The translations under genes were made by a program, and so were the position numbers. From assembly GCA_016703945.1 (NCBI GenBank), contig JADJBC010000059.1:62001-126000 (forward strand): 64,000 nt of DNA, read 5' to 3'. Position 1 is the first letter of the stretch; each line of letters begins with the position of its first letter. The notes under the pieces are model-generated. The model searched no databases. It was not told where the DNA came from and saw nothing but the letters and a program-made list of their open reading frames with translations. Source of the stretch: Candidatus Aalborgicola danicus (GTDB lineage: Bacteria; Pseudomonadota; Gammaproteobacteria; Burkholderiales; Burkholderiaceae_C). This document shows positions 50,429 to 60,301 of the stretch, piece after piece.

Positions 50429-51919
50429 TCACGTACCCAGCATTTGCCGAACAGCAGCGCCACACAATGCCAGCAAACCACCCGGAAACAAGCCCAGCAC
50501 CAACACCAACGCTCCATTGATAGTGAGCACTACACGGACATCCAAGGGAGCAACAACACTGCTGGCCGTGATGGGCTCATCAAAGTACATCACTTTGATG
50601 ACCCGCAAGTAATAGAACGCACCGATCAGCGACATCAAGACCGCAAATACAGCGATACCGATCTGAATACCTTGAGCAGAAGCGACCAAGGCCTGCAATA
50701 CGGCTAGTTTTGCGTAAAAACCGACTAGCGGAGGAATTCCCGCCAGCGACAGCAGGCAGACCGCCATGACAGCCGCATAGAGGGGGCTACGTTGATTAAG
50801 GCCCGCGAGGTCTGCGATTTCTTCGCTTTCGAAGCCTTCCTGCGACAGCAACAATAACACGCCGAACGCTGCAAGTGTTGTCAGCACATAGGTCACAACA
50901 TAAAACATTGCAGAACTGTAGGCATTGGCAGTCAATCCCAATGCATCACCATTCACGACACCAGACATGATGCCAAGCAACACAAAGCCCATTTGTGAAA
51001 TGGTCGAAAACGCCAACATGCGTTTAACATTTGTCTGCGCTATTGCTGCCAAATTTCCGACCAACAAAGAGCCAACGGCGAGCATCAGAAGCATCTGCTG
51101 CCAGTCGACCGCCAGCGGGAGTAAGCCTTCAACCAGCAAACGCATGGTCATGGCAAACGCTGCCAGCTTGGGGGCACCGCCTATCATCAATGTAATGGCA
51201 GTCGGGGCGCCCTGATAGACGTCGGGTATCCACATATGGAAAGGAACGGCCCCTAACTTGAAGGCAAGTCCAGCCACAATAAATACCAGACCGAACACTA
51301 AGACTTGGTGGCGAATCTGCCCAGAGGCTATGGCCTTGAATATGGTCGTGATGTCCAGCGACCCAGTAGCCCCATACAACATGGACATCCCGTAGAGCAA
51401 GAAGCCGGAAGCCATTGCACCCAAAACAAAATACTTCATGGCAGCTTCAGTCGCAGTCGCGTGATCACGCCTTAACGCAACCAGGGCATAGCTCGAAAGT
51501 GTCAACAGTTCGAGACCCATATAAATCACCAGCAAGTTATTGCCAGAAATCATGACCGACATACCCAAAACGGCGAAGATGCTCAAGGTGAAGAACTCTC
51601 CACCGCGAAGCATGCCACGATGGGCAGCGTAAGGGCGCCCATAGACCAAAGTCACCATGACAGCGATTGTTGCAAAACACTTCAACCAGTTCCCCATGAC
51701 GTCACTGACAATCATGTTGCCAAAGCCATAAATGGTCGTTCCGCTCAATGCCAAGTCGGCCTGCATAAAGGCAACTACAGCAAGTGTTAGCAGAGTGAAC
51801 ACATACGTTGTGCCACGCATGGGGCTTTTGATGCCGAGATCCAGTAAGGCAATAACACATGCCATTACCAGCAGGACAATATCGGGGTAAACCGCGATCC
51901 AACTGAGTTTGTCAATCAT
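50429..51919 (-). CDS. nuoN: NADH-quinone oxidoreductase subunit N
   Basis: A 496-residue antiporter-like subunit of complex I with about 14 helices. It has the conserved glutamate and lysine regions of this family (YMGLELLTLSSYALVALRRD near residue 130, KLGAVPFHMWIPDVYQGAPT near residue 225, and NVKRMLAFSTISQMGFVLLG). It pumps protons across the inner membrane. It is the last gene of the nuo operon; the usual small downstream gene of Burkholderiales is not present, and a convergent ABC exporter gene follows. Confidence 0.94.
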   Translation of the reverse strand: MIDKLSWIAVYPDIVLLVMACVIALLDLGIKSPMRGTTYVFTLLTLAVVAFMQADLALSGTTIYGFGNMIVSDVMGNWLKCFATIAVMVTLVYGRPYAAHRGMLRGGEFFTLSIFAVLGMSVMISGNNLLVIYMGLELLTLSSYALVALRRDHATATEAAMKYFVLGAMASGFLLYGMSMLYGATGSLDITTIFKAIASGQIRHQVLVFGLVFIVAGLAFKLGAVPFHMWIPDVYQGAPTAITLMIGGAPKLAAFAMTMRLLVEGLLPLAVDWQQMLLMLAVGSLLVGNLAAIAQTNVKRMLAFSTISQMGFVLLGIMSGVVNGDALGLTANAYSSAMFYVVTYVLTTLAAFGVLLLLSQEGFESEEIADLAGLNQRSPLYAAVMAVCLLSLAGIPPLVGFYAKLAVLQALVASAQGIQIGIAVFAVLMSLIGAFYYLRVIKVMYFDEPITASSVVAPLDVRVVLTINGALVLVLGLFPGGLLALCGAAVRQMLGT

Positions 51920-51943
51920 CGTTCGTCTCTCAATTCAGTTTGA

Positions 51944-53419
51944 TCAGTTCAATTTGGAAACCGCAACGTGCTTAAGCAGTTGCGCAACCGAAACATCCAT
52001 CACATCGGTAAAGGGCTTTGGATGCACACCCATCCACAACACGGCGCCGGCAAGAAGGGAAAGCATCAAGAACTCGCGTGCATTGATGTCAACCAATGCC
52101 TTCACTCGCTCATTGGCGACGGGACCCAAGTACACACGTTTGAACATCCACAACGTGTAGGCTGCACCGAAAATAAGCGCACTCGCCGCGGCAAAACCCA
52201 CCCAGAAGTTGAACTTAACTGCCGCCAAAATAACCATCCACTCGCCAACAAACCCGGCTGTTCCGGGTAGACCGCAGTTCGCCATGGCAAAGAATAAGGC
52301 AAATGCAGTGAACTTTGGCATGGTGTTGACGACCCCACCATAACTGGCGATTTCGCGGGAATGCACCCTGTCGTACAAGACTCCGATGGATAGGAACATG
52401 GCGCCTGAGACAAAACCATGGGCAATCATTTGAACCAAACCGCCGGACACACCCAGATCAATAAATATGAAAAAACCCAAAGTCACGAAGCCCATATGCG
52501 CAACCGACGAATAAGCGACCAGTTTCTTCATATCCTCTTGAACCATCGCAACCAAGCCGACATAGACCACAGCAATGAGAGACAAGGCAATCATCAGCCA
52601 CGCCCATTCATGGGCCGCATCGGGCGCGATGGGCAAGGAGAATCTCAGAAAGCCATACGCACCCAATTTGAGCATGATGGCCGCCAACACAGCTGATCCA
52701 CCTGTGGGCGCTTCCACGTGCACATCTGGCAACCAAGTGTGAACAGGCCACATCGGTACCTTGACCGCAAATGCTGCAAAAAAAGCGAAGAACAACAGTG
52801 TTTGTGTAGTCCCGTCCAGACGCATGGCATGCCACACTGCCAAGTCAAAGCTGCCACCGGATTTCGTATACAAAAATATGAGCGCAACCAGCATCAGCAA
52901 GGAACCTAACAGCGTGTAAAGGAAAAACTTGAACGCTGCGTAAATCTTGTTGGGCCCACCCCAAATACCGATGATCAAGTACATCGGAATCAACGTGGCC
53001 TCAAAGAACACGTAAAACAACAATCCGTCTAGCGTGCAAAAGACACCGATCATCAAACCGCTGAGAATGAGGAAAGCCCCCATGTACTGATTAACACGCC
53101 GGGTAATAACCTCCCAACCGGCAATCACAACGACAACGTTGATAAATGCCGTCAATAGGACAAACCACAGGGATATGCCATCAACGCCAAGGTGGTATTG
53201 CACGTTGAAACGTTCAATCCAAGGTGTGTTTTCAACGAACTGCATCGCTGCGGTCGCGGTATCGAAACGGGTGTAAAGCGGCAAGGTCAGCAGAAAGCTA
53301 ACGATAGCACCTACCAACGCAAACCAACGAACGACCTTTGCCTGATCATCACGCCCCAATGCCAGCAACACAACGCCGAACGCAATAGGCGTCCAAATCG
53401 CAAGGCTCAACAATCCCAT
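51944..53419 (-). CDS. nuoM: NADH-quinone oxidoreductase subunit M
   Basis: A 491-residue, 14-helix antiporter-like subunit. FYVFFEATLIPMYLIIGIWGG holds the key glutamate (near residue 145), and KVPMWPVHTWLPDVHVEAPTGGSAVLA with the lysine helices and DMKKLVAYSSVAHMGFV are family signatures. It forms one of the proton channels of the complex I membrane arm. It is 24 bp upstream of nuoN. Confidence 0.95.
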   Translation of the reverse strand: MGLLSLAIWTPIAFGVVLLALGRDDQAKVVRWFALVGAIVSFLLTLPLYTRFDTATAAMQFVENTPWIERFNVQYHLGVDGISLWFVLLTAFINVVVVIAGWEVITRRVNQYMGAFLILSGLMIGVFCTLDGLLFYVFFEATLIPMYLIIGIWGGPNKIYAAFKFFLYTLLGSLLMLVALIFLYTKSGGSFDLAVWHAMRLDGTTQTLLFFAFFAAFAVKVPMWPVHTWLPDVHVEAPTGGSAVLAAIMLKLGAYGFLRFSLPIAPDAAHEWAWLMIALSLIAVVYVGLVAMVQEDMKKLVAYSSVAHMGFVTLGFFIFIDLGVSGGLVQMIAHGFVSGAMFLSIGVLYDRVHSREIASYGGVVNTMPKFTAFALFFAMANCGLPGTAGFVGEWMVILAAVKFNFWVGFAAASALIFGAAYTLWMFKRVYLGPVANERVKALVDINAREFLMLSLLAGAVLWMGVHPKPFTDVMDVSVAQLLKHVAVSKLN

Positions 53420-53431
53420 TTTCTTCTTCTC

Positions 53432-55453
53432 CTACTTGAGCCAGACGAAATACGTCATGAGCACAAAAATGCCCAAAATCATGACCAACGCATAGTGGTA
53501 CAGGTAGCCGGTCTGCAACTGACGCACCAGCCCGGAAATGCGGCCTACCAGTTTCCATGATCCATTGACCAACGCACCATCAATAATGGCCTGATCACCA
53601 CCACGCCAAAGCCCTGTGCCCAAGGCCCGTGCACCACGAGCCAAAATATTCTCATTGAACCAGTCAAGGTAGTACTTGTTCTCCAAGACATTGAAGACCG
53701 GCAGAAACGTCGCCTTGATTGCTGCGGGCCACGAAGGTTTCACCATATAGAACACATAGGCCAAAACGACGCCCGAAACCGCTAGCCAGAGCGGCAAGCT
53801 AGTCAAGGCGTGAGTTGCCATCTGCATGGGGCCGTGGAATGCATGTTCCAACTCCTTCATTGCAGGGTGCAATGCCGAATTAACGACGATGGCGTCCTTG
53901 AAGAAGTCCCCATACAACATGGGAGCAATCGTCAAATAGCCGATGACCACCGATGGTATGGCGAGAAGTACCAGCGGAACCGTCACGACCCAGGGCGATT
54001 CGTGCGGGCTCTGGTGTGCATCGTGGTGGCCGTGATCATCACCGTGTCCATGGTGAGCATCCGGATTCTGGTTGAATCGCTCTTTGCCATGAAACACCAA
54101 GAAGTACATACGGAAAGAATAAAAAGCCGTTACAAATACACCCGCCAACACAGCAAACTTTGCGAAGCCTGCTCCCGGCAAATGACTTTCCATCACAGCT
54201 TCAATGATGCTGTCCTTGGAGTAAAACCCCGAGAATAACGGTGTGCCAATGAGAGCCAAAGAACCCAACAAAGAGGTGATCCACGTTATGGGCATGTATT
54301 TTCGTAACCCACCCATCCAACGGATGTCTTGGTTGTGATGTACACCCATGATGACCGACCCGGCCGCAAGGAATAACAAGGCCTTGAAAAAGGCGTGTGT
54401 CATCAGATGGAATACCGCAACCGAATAGGCGGAGGCGCCCAAAGCAACGGTCATATAGCCCAATTGCGACAAGGTCGAATAGGCCACAACACGTTTGATG
54501 TCGTTTTGAATGATGCCCAGAAAGCCCATGAACAAAGCAGTGATCGATCCTGTGACCAAGATAAAGCCCAATGCCGTGTCGCTCAACTCAAACAACGGAG
54601 ACATACGTGCCACCATGAATATGCCAGCCGTCACCATCGTCGCTGCATGAATCAAGGCAGAGATTGGGGTGGGGCCTTCCATTGAGTCGGGTAACCAGAC
54701 ATGCAAGGGAAACTGTGCCGATTTACCCATAGCACCAATAAACAAACAAATACAAATCACTGTGATCAACATCCAATCGGTGCCCGGCAAACTTAGTGTT
54801 GCCAAATGACCTGCCTTGGAAAAAGCTTCTGCGTAGTTCAAAGTACCGGCGTAAGCCGCAATCAATCCAATGCCAAGAATGAAACCAAAGTCACCGACTC
54901 GGTTGACTAAAAAAGCCTTCATGTTTGCAAAAATAGCAGTCGGTTTGTTGAACCAGAATCCAATCAACAAATAGGACACCAGACCAACAGCTTCCCAGCC
55001 GAAAAACAACTGGAGCATGTTGTTGCTCATGACCAGCATCAGCATTGAAAACGTGAACAACGATATGTAGGAAAAGAACCGGTTGTAGCCGTCATCCTCT
55101 TCCATATAACCAATGGTGTAGAGATGGACCATCAAAGACACAAAGGTCACGACACACATCATCATGGCTGTCAAACCATCGACCAAAAAACCAATCTCCA
55201 TCTTCAGGTCACCTACGACCATCCACGTGTAAAGGGTTTCATTGAAACGTGCGCCATCCAATGCCACGGCCTTGAGCGTCATGACTGACACAACAAAGGC
55301 CAATAAAACGCCCAAAATAGTGACGGAATGACTGGCGCGCCGTCCAATCACATTGCCACCAAACTTTGTTCCTAGTACACCCGCAATGATGGATCCAACC
55401 AATGGCGCCAAGGGCACGAGCAACAAATTCGAAACTGACAGGGTTTGAGACAT
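53432..55453 (-). CDS. nuoL: NADH-quinone oxidoreductase subunit L
   Basis: A 673-residue subunit with 16 helices and the long lateral helix that braces the membrane arm. Signatures are LFFGWEAVGLVSYLLIGFW, GKSAQFPLHVWLPDSMEGPTPISALIHAATMVTAGIFM and NDIKRVVAYSTLSQLGYM. A His/Asp-rich loop (about residues 495-515) is a local oddity common in Burkholderiales NuoL. The start at 55453 leaves out a longer frame that overlaps nuoK. Confidence 0.95.
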   Translation of the reverse strand: MSQTLSVSNLLLVPLAPLVGSIIAGVLGTKFGGNVIGRRASHSVTILGVLLAFVVSVMTLKAVALDGARFNETLYTWMVVGDLKMEIGFLVDGLTAMMMCVVTFVSLMVHLYTIGYMEEDDGYNRFFSYISLFTFSMLMLVMSNNMLQLFFGWEAVGLVSYLLIGFWFNKPTAIFANMKAFLVNRVGDFGFILGIGLIAAYAGTLNYAEAFSKAGHLATLSLPGTDWMLITVICICLFIGAMGKSAQFPLHVWLPDSMEGPTPISALIHAATMVTAGIFMVARMSPLFELSDTALGFILVTGSITALFMGFLGIIQNDIKRVVAYSTLSQLGYMTVALGASAYSVAVFHLMTHAFFKALLFLAAGSVIMGVHHNQDIRWMGGLRKYMPITWITSLLGSLALIGTPLFSGFYSKDSIIEAVMESHLPGAGFAKFAVLAGVFVTAFYSFRMYFLVFHGKERFNQNPDAHHGHGDDHGHHDAHQSPHESPWVVTVPLVLLAIPSVVIGYLTIAPMLYGDFFKDAIVVNSALHPAMKELEHAFHGPMQMATHALTSLPLWLAVSGVVLAYVFYMVKPSWPAAIKATFLPVFNVLENKYYLDWFNENILARGARALGTGLWRGGDQAIIDGALVNGSWKLVGRISGLVRQLQTGYLYHYALVMILGIFVLMTYFVWLK

Positions 55454-55460
55454 ATCTTTA

Positions 55461-55769
55461 TTAACCCTTGAGCGTATTGAGTTCGTCCGCATTGATGCTG
55501 GATCTGTTACGGAACAACAGGACCAGAATGGCCAAGCCAATCGCAGACTCGGCGGCAGCAACCGTCAGGATGAAAAACACAAATATCTGCCCATGCAGGT
55601 CGTGCAAATAATGGGAGAACGCCACGAAATTGGTATTAACCGCCAAGAGCATGAGTTCAATTGCCATCAGCAACACAATAAGATTGCGACGGTTCAGAAA
55701 AATGCCGACGACTGACATGGCAAACAAGATTGCACCCAAAGATAGAAAATGCCCTAGTGTCAAAGTCAT
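55461..55769 (-). CDS. nuoK: NADH-quinone oxidoreductase subunit K
   Basis: A 102-residue subunit with three helices. The two membrane glutamates essential for proton transfer are seen in LLMAIELMLLAVNTNFVAF and TVAAAESAIGLAILVLLF. It overlaps the nuoJ stop by four bases. Confidence 0.95.
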   Translation of the reverse strand: MTLTLGHFLSLGAILFAMSVVGIFLNRRNLIVLLMAIELMLLAVNTNFVAFSHYLHDLHGQIFVFFILTVAAAESAIGLAILVLLFRNRSSINADELNTLKG

Positions 55770-56419
55770 GCTTTTGTCTCCGCATTCGTAGTTGCCACCG
55801 CCGGCTCAACAGCCGCTTTGGTGGCAGCCATTTTCAAAACGACCATACGATCACGCGCCTTCACACGCACTTGATCACCCGACTTCACAGTTTTCGTGTC
55901 CTTGCGCTCGCGCAGGGTCAGCGCGATCGCGGCAAACATCGCAACCAACAAGATGGCAGCTGCCACCTCCAGTGGGTAGAGGTACTGCGTGTACAGCAAC
56001 TTGCCCAACTCCTTTGCGTTAGAAACCTGGGGTAATGCAGCAGCCGCTGTCGTGGCAGTTGGGCTTTCAACTACACGAAACCCCCCCATAAGGACTGCAG
56101 CCATTTCCAATGCAATCACCACACCGACAACCGCAGCCAACGGAAAGTGATTCCAAAAGCCGACCCTCAGACTTTCAATATTGACTTCCAGCATCATCAC
56201 CACGAAAAGGAACAGCACCATCACTGCTCCGACATAAACTAAGACAAGCGAAAGAGACAGGAATTCAGCTTTCAATAACATCCAGATCATTGATGCTTGG
56301 AAAAAAGTCAATACCAAAAACAGCACGGCATGTACGGGATTTCGGGCTGTAATTACACGAAACGCAGCGATCAGCAGGATTGTCGAAAACACATAAAACA
56401 GGCCGGTCGTGACACTCAT
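55766..56419 (-). CDS. nuoJ: NADH-quinone oxidoreductase subunit J
   Basis: A 217-residue subunit with five helices (NPVHAVLFLVLTFFQASMIWMLLKAEFLSLSLVLVYVGAVMVLFLFVVMML carries the pi-bulge helix region). A hydrophilic C-terminal tail of about 45 residues is typical for this order. It is 25 bp downstream of nuoI and coupled to nuoK. Confidence 0.93.
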   Translation of the reverse strand: MSVTTGLFYVFSTILLIAAFRVITARNPVHAVLFLVLTFFQASMIWMLLKAEFLSLSLVLVYVGAVMVLFLFVVMMLEVNIESLRVGFWNHFPLAAVVGVVIALEMAAVLMGGFRVVESPTATTAAAALPQVSNAKELGKLLYTQYLYPLEVAAAILLVAMFAAIALTLRERKDTKTVKSGDQVRVKARDRMVVLKMAATKAAVEPAVATTNAETKA

Positions 56420-56444
56420 GATTCAGATTCTTTCGTTCGACGGA

Positions 56445-56984
56445 TTAACGGTATTTGGCATCCGCCTGTTTGCTAGCAGCGATTTCGGATTCGTATCGAT
56501 CCCCCACAGCCAACAACATGTCCTTAGTAAAGTAGAGATCACCCGGTTTTTCACCGTGGTATTCAAGGATATGTGTCTCAACGATAGAGTCCACAGGACA
56601 ACTCTCTTCGCAGAAACCGCAAAAAATACACTTGGTCAGATCAATGTCGTATCGTGAAGTACGGCGTGACCCGTCTGCCCGCACTTCCGACTCAATAGTG
56701 ATGGCCATCGCGGGACATACAGCCTCGCACAACTTGCAAGCGATACAACGCTCTTCCCCATTCTCGTAACGACGCAAGGCGTGCAGGCCACGAAATCTAG
56801 GTGACAGAGGTGTTTTCTCTTCCGGATATTCCAGAGTTATCTTGCTTCGAAAGGCGTACCTACCCGTCAGCATCATGCCCTTTAGCAGCTCGGTCAGAAG
56901 AAAACTCGACAAAAAATCCTTGAGTGAGAAGGCACTCGTGGACGAGCTTTCGACGGTAGTTGAAGTTGGGGTAGACATAGACAA
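56445..56984 (-). CDS. nuoI: NADH-quinone oxidoreductase subunit I
   Basis: A 179-residue peripheral subunit with two [4Fe-4S] ferredoxin motifs, CIACKLCEAVCPAMAI and CIFCGFCEESCPVDSI. They pass electrons towards cluster N2. The N-terminus has a Ser/Thr-rich extension (MSMSTPTSTTVESSSTS) of about 16 residues compared with the usual length; no internal start offers a better fit. It is seven bases after the nuoH stop. Confidence 0.94.
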   Translation of the reverse strand: MSMSTPTSTTVESSSTSAFSLKDFLSSFLLTELLKGMMLTGRYAFRSKITLEYPEEKTPLSPRFRGLHALRRYENGEERCIACKLCEAVCPAMAITIESEVRADGSRRTSRYDIDLTKCIFCGFCEESCPVDSIVETHILEYHGEKPGDLYFTKDMLLAVGDRYESEIAASKQADAKYR

Positions 56985-56990
56985 CTCGAA

Positions 56991-58073
56991 TCACTTCCAA
57001 ATGTTCCACGGGGTTTGCATCCAACCTCCAATCACCACCAACCAAACCAAGGTTACAGGAATGAAGATCTTCCACCCCAGACGCATAATCTGGTCAAAAC
57101 GAAATCTTGGAAAGGTAACTCGAACCCAAATGAAAGTGGTCATCACACAAAAAGTCTTGATGCCGAGCCAAATCCACCCAGGAACCCAGTTGAAGACCGC
57201 ACTATCGATTGGTGACATCCAGCCGCCAAAGAACATGATCGTCGCCAACACCGAAACAAGCCAGATGTTGGCATACTCCGCCATCTGGAACATTGCCCAT
57301 GACATGCCAGAATATTCAACCATGTGGCCCGCCACAATCTCCGACTCACCTTCGATGGCGTCAAACGGTGTGCGATTGGTTTCGGCCAAGCCCGAAACAA
57401 AGTACACCACCAAAATTGGCAGAAGAGGCAACCAATTCCATGACAGAAAGGACAGCCCCATCTGCGCAAAGTGACCTTTACCCTGCCCGGCAACGATCTC
57501 CGACAGGTTCAAACTGCCGGACACCATGAGAACCACCAAGAAGCAGAACCCCATCGCAATCTCATAGCTGACCATTTGGGCAGACGCCCGCATAGCGCCA
57601 AGAAACGCGTACTTGGAGTTCGACGACCATCCGGAGATGATCACGCCGTAAACCTCCATCGAGGTAATCGCCATCAAAAACAACAATCCCGCATTCAAAT
57701 TCGCCACAGCGATCTCGGGACCAAACGGAATGACCGCCCAAGCCGCCAATGCCGGGGCCACCGTCAAGACCGGACCCAGGTAGAACAGCGTTCTGTCAGA
57801 TGCGGTTGGTCGAATGATTTCCTTGGTCATCAACTTCAAGGCATCGGCAATCGGCTGCAGAAGACCCCAAGGACCGACACGGTTAGGACCAAGCCGAATC
57901 TGCGCCCAACCCAGCAATTTCCGCTCCCAAAGAGTCGCATAGGTAACAGCCGTCAAAACGACGACCAGTACCAACGACACCTTCATCAAGCTCCATATCG
58001 TAGGCCAGGCCATCGAAGCCCACCATGGCGCATCAACCAGACCCCGCCCAAAAGAAAAAATGACGTCGATCAT
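56991..58073 (-). CDS. nuoH: NADH-quinone oxidoreductase subunit H
   Basis: A 360-residue subunit with eight helices at the junction of the two arms, where it forms much of the quinone site. Signatures are ERKLLGWAQIRLGPNRVGPWGLLQPIADALKLMTKE and AETNRTPFDAIEGESEIVAGHMVEYSG. The start ATG at 58073 overlaps the nuoG stop (ATGA type). Confidence 0.95.
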   Translation of the reverse strand: MIDVIFSFGRGLVDAPWWASMAWPTIWSLMKVSLVLVVVLTAVTYATLWERKLLGWAQIRLGPNRVGPWGLLQPIADALKLMTKEIIRPTASDRTLFYLGPVLTVAPALAAWAVIPFGPEIAVANLNAGLLFLMAITSMEVYGVIISGWSSNSKYAFLGAMRASAQMVSYEIAMGFCFLVVLMVSGSLNLSEIVAGQGKGHFAQMGLSFLSWNWLPLLPILVVYFVSGLAETNRTPFDAIEGESEIVAGHMVEYSGMSWAMFQMAEYANIWLVSVLATIMFFGGWMSPIDSAVFNWVPGWIWLGIKTFCVMTTFIWVRVTFPRFRFDQIMRLGWKIFIPVTLVWLVVIGGWMQTPWNIWK

Positions 58074-60208
58074 GCTGTGACCTCCTGCGTGCCGGCTTTC
58101 TTGGCGTCCGCTGTCAGTTGAAGCGCCGGCGCGCGCCGTACGATACTGTCGAGTTGATAAATGGCGGCCACACAAGGCTCGCCGCGCATCGGTGTAATCG
58201 TCTCAGACAGCTCATGCACGTTACTGAGCCGATTTGCAGGAACCCAACTCGGCGCGCCACCCTCAAGTTTCGAATGGAGGTGCAACAGGACTTCTTGCGC
58301 CGAATCAAAAGCAAAACCAGGCAAATTAAGCATATCTGCAAGAGCCCTGAAAACCTTCCACGCCGGGCGCGCATCGCCAAGCGGCTTCGCTACCGCGTAG
58401 AAACTTTGTACACGGCCTTCCGCATTCACAAAAGTTCCAGGCGTTTCGGTGAACGGTGTAATGGGCAAAAGAACATCGCTCATTTCCATGTTCGCCTTGA
58501 ACGGGCTCAGGGTTACCACCATCTCAGATTGCTTCAATGTATCAATGCTTGCCCGACCGGCAGCCGAATCAAACTCCGGCTCGTTATTGAGCAATAAGGT
58601 CGCTTTCAGCGCTCCAGACAACATTTGACCGGCATTGAGTCCGCCTTCACCCGGCATGACACCAACCAGTTGTGCGCCCACTGTATTGGCAGCTTCAGTA
58701 AGGTACCCCACCTTTGCACCGGTATGCTCACCAATCCAGTTTGCCATGGCCAACAATTGGCCCGCCTGGCTATGGTGTGCAGCTGCATTGCCGAGCAATA
58801 CCGCCTTGTTCTCCCCACCCAATAGCGAGCTCGCGACGGCTTTGGCGAACTCGGTAATTTGTCCACCTAATGGAGCAGTGACATTCTTTTCCACCGCTAT
58901 AGCGGCCGCGATGTCCGACAAAGCATGTAGCCACCCGGCAGCCGGCACCAGATCCGAGTGCCGCACCGGCATTGCCCAGTCGGTAGCCGCTGCATTGATG
59001 ACGCTGAGTTCACCACCGACGCGGACCGCTTGACGCAGCCGCTGAGCAAATAGTGGATGGTCCTTGCGAAGATTCGATCCCACAACCAAGACGCGCTGCA
59101 GGCTAGACAACTCCTGAATGCGCATGCCCAGGTAACGGGCTACTGTCGAAGCCTTTTCAAATTCGGCATTGCGAAGTCGGTAGTCGATATTTTCACTACC
59201 AAGGCCCCGAACCAACGCACCAGCCAAATATAGCTCTTCCAGGGTACTGTGCGGACTAACCAAAGCACCAATGAACGATGGACCATGGTTCGCCTTGATA
59301 CTCTGCAATCCATGCACCACATATTCCAGTGCCGTTTTCCAGTCCACGGTCTTCCACACTCCGCCTTGCTTCAGCATGGGTGAAGTCAGGCGTTCGTCCC
59401 CATTTAGCGCCTCGTAGGAAAAGCGATCGCGGTCTGCAATCCAGCATTCATTGACGGCCTCATTTTCAAGCGGCACAACACGCATCACTTTGTTGTTCTT
59501 GACCTGGACAATCAAATTAGTGCCGGTGGAATCGTGCGGGCTGATTGACTTGCGGCGAGACAACTCCCATGTGCGAGCGCTGTATCGGAATGGCTTGCTC
59601 GTCAGTGCACCGACCGGGCAAATATCAATCATATTGCCCGACAACTCCGAGTCAATCGACTGCCCCAGGAAGGTCTCAATTTCGGCATGCTCACCGCGAT
59701 GGGACATGCCCAACTCCATCACGCCAGCAATCTCTTGCCCAAAACGGACACAACGCGTGCAATGGATGCAACGGCTCATTTCCTCCATAGATACCAAAGG
59801 ACCCACATCCTTGTGGAAGACCACGCGCTTCTCTTCCTCGTATCGAGAGGTAGATCCACCGTAACCAACGGCCAAATCCTGCAACTGGCATTCGCCACCC
59901 TGGTCACAAATCGGGCAGTCCAGCGGGTGATTGATCAGTAAAAACTCCATTACCGATTTCTGGGCCTTGATCGCTTTATCACTCTTGGTTCGTACGATCA
60001 TCCCCTGCGTCACGGGAGTGGCGCAGGCTGGCATAGGCTTGGGCATCTTTTCCACATCAACCAGGCACATGCGGCAACTCGCCGCAATGCTCAGCTTCTT
60101 GTGGTAACAGAAATGGGGGATGTAGGTGCCTGCCTTTTCGGCTGCATGCATGATCATGCTGCCTTCAACAATGTCAACCTTCTTGCCGTCGAGTTCGATT
60201 TCTATCAT
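58070..60208 (-). CDS. nuoG: NADH-quinone oxidoreductase subunit G
   Basis: A 712-residue peripheral subunit. The N-terminal [2Fe-2S] ferredoxin domain (CYHKKLSIAASCRMCLVD) is followed by the His-liganded [4Fe-4S] site (HPLDCPICDQGGECQLQD), another [4Fe-4S] site (CIHCTRCVRFG) and a molybdopterin-like domain without cofactor. It leads electrons from NuoF/E to NuoI. The 93 bp before it are an unusual gap within this tight operon and hold a palindromic repeat. Confidence 0.94.
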   Translation of the reverse strand: MIEIELDGKKVDIVEGSMIMHAAEKAGTYIPHFCYHKKLSIAASCRMCLVDVEKMPKPMPACATPVTQGMIVRTKSDKAIKAQKSVMEFLLINHPLDCPICDQGGECQLQDLAVGYGGSTSRYEEEKRVVFHKDVGPLVSMEEMSRCIHCTRCVRFGQEIAGVMELGMSHRGEHAEIETFLGQSIDSELSGNMIDICPVGALTSKPFRYSARTWELSRRKSISPHDSTGTNLIVQVKNNKVMRVVPLENEAVNECWIADRDRFSYEALNGDERLTSPMLKQGGVWKTVDWKTALEYVVHGLQSIKANHGPSFIGALVSPHSTLEELYLAGALVRGLGSENIDYRLRNAEFEKASTVARYLGMRIQELSSLQRVLVVGSNLRKDHPLFAQRLRQAVRVGGELSVINAAATDWAMPVRHSDLVPAAGWLHALSDIAAAIAVEKNVTAPLGGQITEFAKAVASSLLGGENKAVLLGNAAAHHSQAGQLLAMANWIGEHTGAKVGYLTEAANTVGAQLVGVMPGEGGLNAGQMLSGALKATLLLNNEPEFDSAAGRASIDTLKQSEMVVTLSPFKANMEMSDVLLPITPFTETPGTFVNAEGRVQSFYAVAKPLGDARPAWKVFRALADMLNLPGFAFDSAQEVLLHLHSKLEGGAPSWVPANRLSNVHELSETITPMRGEPCVAAIYQLDSIVRRAPALQLTADAKKAGTQEVTA

Positions 60209-60220
60209 CGGTTAGCCTTT

Positions 60221-60291
60221 TGCCGGGCCGCCCCAAAAAAGGCGGGCGCCCCCATGGGGGGCAGCGAACGAATAGTGAGCCTTGGGGTCAT
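60221..60291. repeat. Palindromic intergenic repeat between nuoF and nuoG
   Basis: Contains the perfect palindrome CCCCCATGGGGG (60249-60260), flanked by GGCGGGCG and by GCAGCGAACGAATAGTGAGC. The style matches short repeats that I recall as common in Comamonadaceae genomes. It sits inside an otherwise gap-free operon. Confidence 0.5.
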
Positions 60292-60301
60292 CTTTTTTTG
60301 C

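Noticed and set aside
58895..58925. GCTATAGCGGC in nuoG as an element fragment
   Set aside because: Too short and without the second palindrome; probably chance.
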